A stretch of DNA of 10,724 nt from Lobulomyces angularis (taxonomy: Eukaryota; Chytridiomycota; Chytridiomycetes; Lobulomycetales; Lobulomycetaceae), in contig JADHYX010000575.1 in assembly GCA_027604685.1 (NCBI GenBank), forward strand, positions 1 to 10,724, written 5' to 3'. This document shows positions 8,356 through 10,724 of the stretch, piece by piece. A program made the position numbers and the translations under genes. The notes beneath the pieces are model-generated. The model did no database searches. It was not told where the DNA came from and saw only the letters and a list, made by a program, of their open reading frames with translations. Position 1 is the stretch's first letter. Each line of letters begins with the position of its first letter.

Positions 8356-8668
8356 ATAAAACTGTAAAAATTTTTTTTTTTTTTTTGTGATGTAAATTAT
8401 ATCACAACTTTAAATCAATGTTATAATAAATGTATTTAAAAAGAATTACTTTTTTTTTTATTTAAAGAATTCAAACTGAAATGAATCAGCGCAGATTGTA
8501 TTTTTCGCCATCCACCTAAACTATTTCAAAATAAGTGCAAGATATGTTATCTTAAAATTTTTTATTTCTAAATTTTTTATTATGATACAATAAGACAGTT
8601 TAAAAAAAAAAATTTTTGAAACCTATGAATATATTATTTATAAATAAATATATATATATATTGATTTT
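8356..8668. other. Spacer between convergent HSF and TTC9-like genes
   Basis: This 313-bp segment joins two gene ends and should hold both 3' untranslated regions. It is AT-rich with a 14-base T run just after the HSF stop and a (TA)6 tract at 8649-8660. I see nothing else in it. Confidence 0.55.
8649..8660. repeat. (TA)6 dinucleotide tract
   Basis: A simple TA microsatellite lies in the convergent spacer, just past the stop codon of the TTC9-like gene. No function is implied. Confidence 0.9.
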
Positions 8669-9681
8669 TTAAACATTTAGCTTTCTATCAAACATTCCAG
8701 CAAATTCTAATTTTTGAAATTATTTTTAATTTTCAAAATAATTAATTACATAAACACTTTTTTTTTTTAATACCTTTCTTTTGCTTAGCATCATAAGACT
8801 TAAGTTTTGCTCTAATAATTTCATAGTGCTCTCTAATTCCAGTATCATTAGGAGATAACTCAATAGCTAAAAAAAATAAAATAAAAAAATAATTTTATGA
8901 TTTTAAAAATAAAAAATAAATAAAAAACCTTTTTTTGTATCTATTTCTGCTTTACTTAAACTATTTAAATTATAGTTTGCTAATCCACGACGATAATATG
9001 CTTTAGCATTATTTTCATCCTAAAAATAAATAAACATAAACATAAAAACATTTTTAATAATTTTTTTTTTTTTGTATTCAGTTTTACATTTTTTAACACA
9101 ACATCACAATATTTTATAGTTTTATCCCAATTTTCTTGCTTTACATGACACGCCGCCAAATTTGAATTGACTGAAACTAATATCGATTTAATTTCTTCTT
9201 TTAAGTTTGCATCCATATCTTTTAAGTTTAACATTCTGATATTGTTTTTTTCATTATTTTTTATAATTTTTTTTTGTTAATTTTTTTTTGTTAATAAATT
9301 TTTACTTATTTATACTGGCAGTATCTAAACCCGTTATGTAATTATTAGCAAAATGATACTTGCGAATTGCTGGAAAAAAAAAAAATAAAAAAAAACAATT
9401 AACTCATTGCAAAAAGAAAAAAAAAAAAAAAACTTGTACCCATATCCAAGTTTCCTTCTTTAAAAAATTTATTTCCTTCCTCTTTGAATTGTTTTGCCTG
9501 TTGAATTTCTATGATCAAAAAATAAATATAAATTTAAATATAAAAAAGTTTTTTTTTTTTTTTTTCTAGTTGACAAAACAAAAAGTAATATTCATTTAGA
9601 TATTCTTTTTATTGTCAATTTTTTATTAATTTTTTTGTTTTATGTCAAATTACTTTGAAAAATTGCATTAAATTGATCCAT
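8669..9681 (-). CDS. TTC9-like tetratricopeptide protein
   Basis: This is a probable TPR adaptor of the TTC9 family, related to the TPR part of FKBP and cyclophilin co-chaperones. Seven exons in transcript order are 9681-9654, 9508-9440, 9369-9306, 9235-9088, 9019-8929, 8866-8774 and 8706-8669, giving 176 residues. TPR1 is at about 14-48 (AKQFKEEGNKFFKEGN, AIRKYHFA), followed by a variable insert typical of TTC9. TPR2 is at about 69-102 (SNLAACHVKQENWDKTIKYC) and TPR3 at about 107-140 (AKAYYRRGLANY, AIELSPND). A closing helix ends EFAGMF, like the LYLGMF end of TTC9C. The five carboxylate-clamp positions that hold the EEVD tail of Hsp70/Hsp90 appear present: K18, N22, N79, K109 and R113. No peptidyl-prolyl isomerase domain is present. 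The introns are 145, 70, 70, 68, 62 and 67 nt. The first is long and the 28-nt first exon is the least certain part. A TPR-only FKBP/CYP40 relative is the alternative. Confidence 0.82.
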
Positions 9682-9872
9682 TTTGTTAATAATTTTTTTT
9701 CCTTTTTTTTCTTCTAAAAATTTTTATTTTTTGGAAAATATAAAAAAAAAAATTAAATGGTACTTGGGTATTATATTTCTGAACATACAACAAATTTTTT
9801 TTTTAATTGCAAAAAGTTCTTATAAAAAAAACTATAAATAGTGAAGAAAGTAAACTTTTTTATCTTTACAAA

Positions 9873-10724
9873 ATGCAAAAATTTTCTTGTATAAAACAAA
9901 TTTAAAAAATACATTTATTGGAACCCAAGAACAATATGAAAAAATGGAAGCTCTAATTTATACTGCAAATCGATTAACTATTCATACAACTCACCTTTTT
10001 AAATACTTTATGTTAAATTACTTAAACTACAATAAATGGACTATGGTGAATACTGATTTTTTTGTTAGAATATACAGAGTTCTAAATTGCTCACTAAAAA
10101 CAACAAAAGCAAGCCTTGAAACAAATGGTACCATTAATGAGTTGCTAAATGAATATGTTGAAAAATATAAAACTGAATTTGGGTACATTCAAGAAAATAT
10201 CAAGTATATTATTCGAGTTGCTCTTTATGAAGCTTCTAAAATATTTACTAATTACACTGTCAACATTCAAGAAAATTTATTCCTAATTAAAAACGTTTGT
10301 TTCAACAATGATTATTAAAAAACAATTAAAATTAAAACCAGAAAATATATTAAAAAAAGATTGGATAAAGATTCTTCAAGCTAAAAATTGATTAGTGCAG
10401 AAAATTATATTACATAACATCAGTGGTACTTCTGAATTAAGTGAATACGAAATTCAAATTGTCAGTTTAATTAGAAATATTTTACCTGCTACTATAGAAA
10501 AAGATTCAATTCTGTATGATATTTCCATAACAAGGAAGTATTTTGAACCTTATTATAAACTTGGATTATTATATCAGCAACATGGTTTAGCGTTATTTAA
10601 CGTTTTTCCATTATCTACTTCTACAATACCAAGGCATATTCGATTTGCACCAAAATTTTGATTACAGTTGTATTGGGACTTGGTAGTGAACTTACAAAAG
10701 GAACTATAAATATTGAAGATAATC
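9873..10724 (+). pseudogene. Decayed mobile-element-like gene, running off the window
   Basis: I cannot name this with confidence. An ATG at 9873 opens MQKFSCIK but soon stops. A second frame is open from about 9887 to 10318 and looks like the same protein continued (NTFIGTQEQYEKMEAL, ANRLTIHTTHLFKYFML). The coding sense then moves to another frame (10299-10661), interrupted by TGA at 10389 and 10659. Finally it moves to a third frame (10655 to the edge: ILITVVLGLGSELTKG). Segments such as TIHTTHLFKYF and LFNVFPLSTSTIPRHIRF recall the N-terminal part of large transposon-associated proteins of fungi and giant viruses, possibly Fanzor (TnpB-like), but this is memory-based. No nuclease motif lies in the window. 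The shifts lack GT..AG boundaries that would explain them as introns, so decay is favoured; sequencing error in A runs could explain part of it. Confidence 0.45.

Noticed and set aside
9360..9569. Lys/Phe-rich plus-strand open frame
   Set aside because: It spans introns and an exon of the minus-strand TTC9-like gene and is homopolymer-driven.
10389..10661. TGA read as a sense codon to rescue the right-edge gene
   Set aside because: Other genes in the window use TGA as a stop (SMAP-type gene at 1220-1222), and frame shifts in the same gene would remain.
1..10724. tRNA, rRNA, snRNA genes or CRISPR arrays
   Set aside because: No cloverleaf, conserved RNA core or regularly spaced repeats were seen by eye; a covariance-model scan would be decisive.

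Overview
The window looks like nuclear DNA of an early-diverging, very AT-rich fungus or fungus-like holomycete, probably one with a flagellated zoospore stage. Long A and T runs fill the spacers and introns. The genes carry many short GT..AG introns (44-145 nt, mostly T-rich before the AG). The 5-aminolevulinate synthase is of the opisthokont type with a fungal-style C-terminal region, and the first gene encodes a ciliary dynein-regulatory-complex protein. The species cannot be named from the sequence alone. All gene models were assembled by hand; every splice phase closes, and family names rest on recalled conserved motifs, not on a database search.

Layout. 259-1089 (+): four-exon DRC12/CCDC153-like coiled-coil protein. 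1220-1985 (-): lysine-rich protein with a C-terminal SMAP/KNOP1-type domain, whose 5' exon needs either a one-base correction or an extra 67-nt intron. 2439-4346 (+): four-exon mitochondrial 5-aminolevulinate synthase with four Cys-Pro heme-regulatory motifs and a stop-free 63-nt first intron. 4347-4931: spacer between convergent genes, holding an unexplained GC-richer island. 4932-5589 (-): three-exon TRAP-gamma (SSR3)-like ER membrane protein. 5590-6799: long divergent spacer or leader with a coding-like island of unclear origin. 6800-8355 (+): five-exon heat shock transcription factor with a C-terminal array of six SPY octapeptides. 8356-8668: short convergent spacer. 8669-9681 (-): seven-exon TTC9-like tetratricopeptide protein. 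9873 to the window end (+): a decayed open reading frame with several frame breaks, probably a mobile-element remnant.

The genes do not form a pathway. They are ordinary housekeeping functions: axoneme, nucleolus, heme synthesis, ER translocon, stress transcription and a probable chaperone adaptor. The HSF and TTC9-like genes are convergent neighbours, and both plausibly touch the Hsp70/Hsp90 system. I found no clearly new system. The best leads are the in-frame ALAS intron, the SPY repeat array in HSF, the HSF-like orphan island at 4731-4829, and the decayed gene at the right edge.
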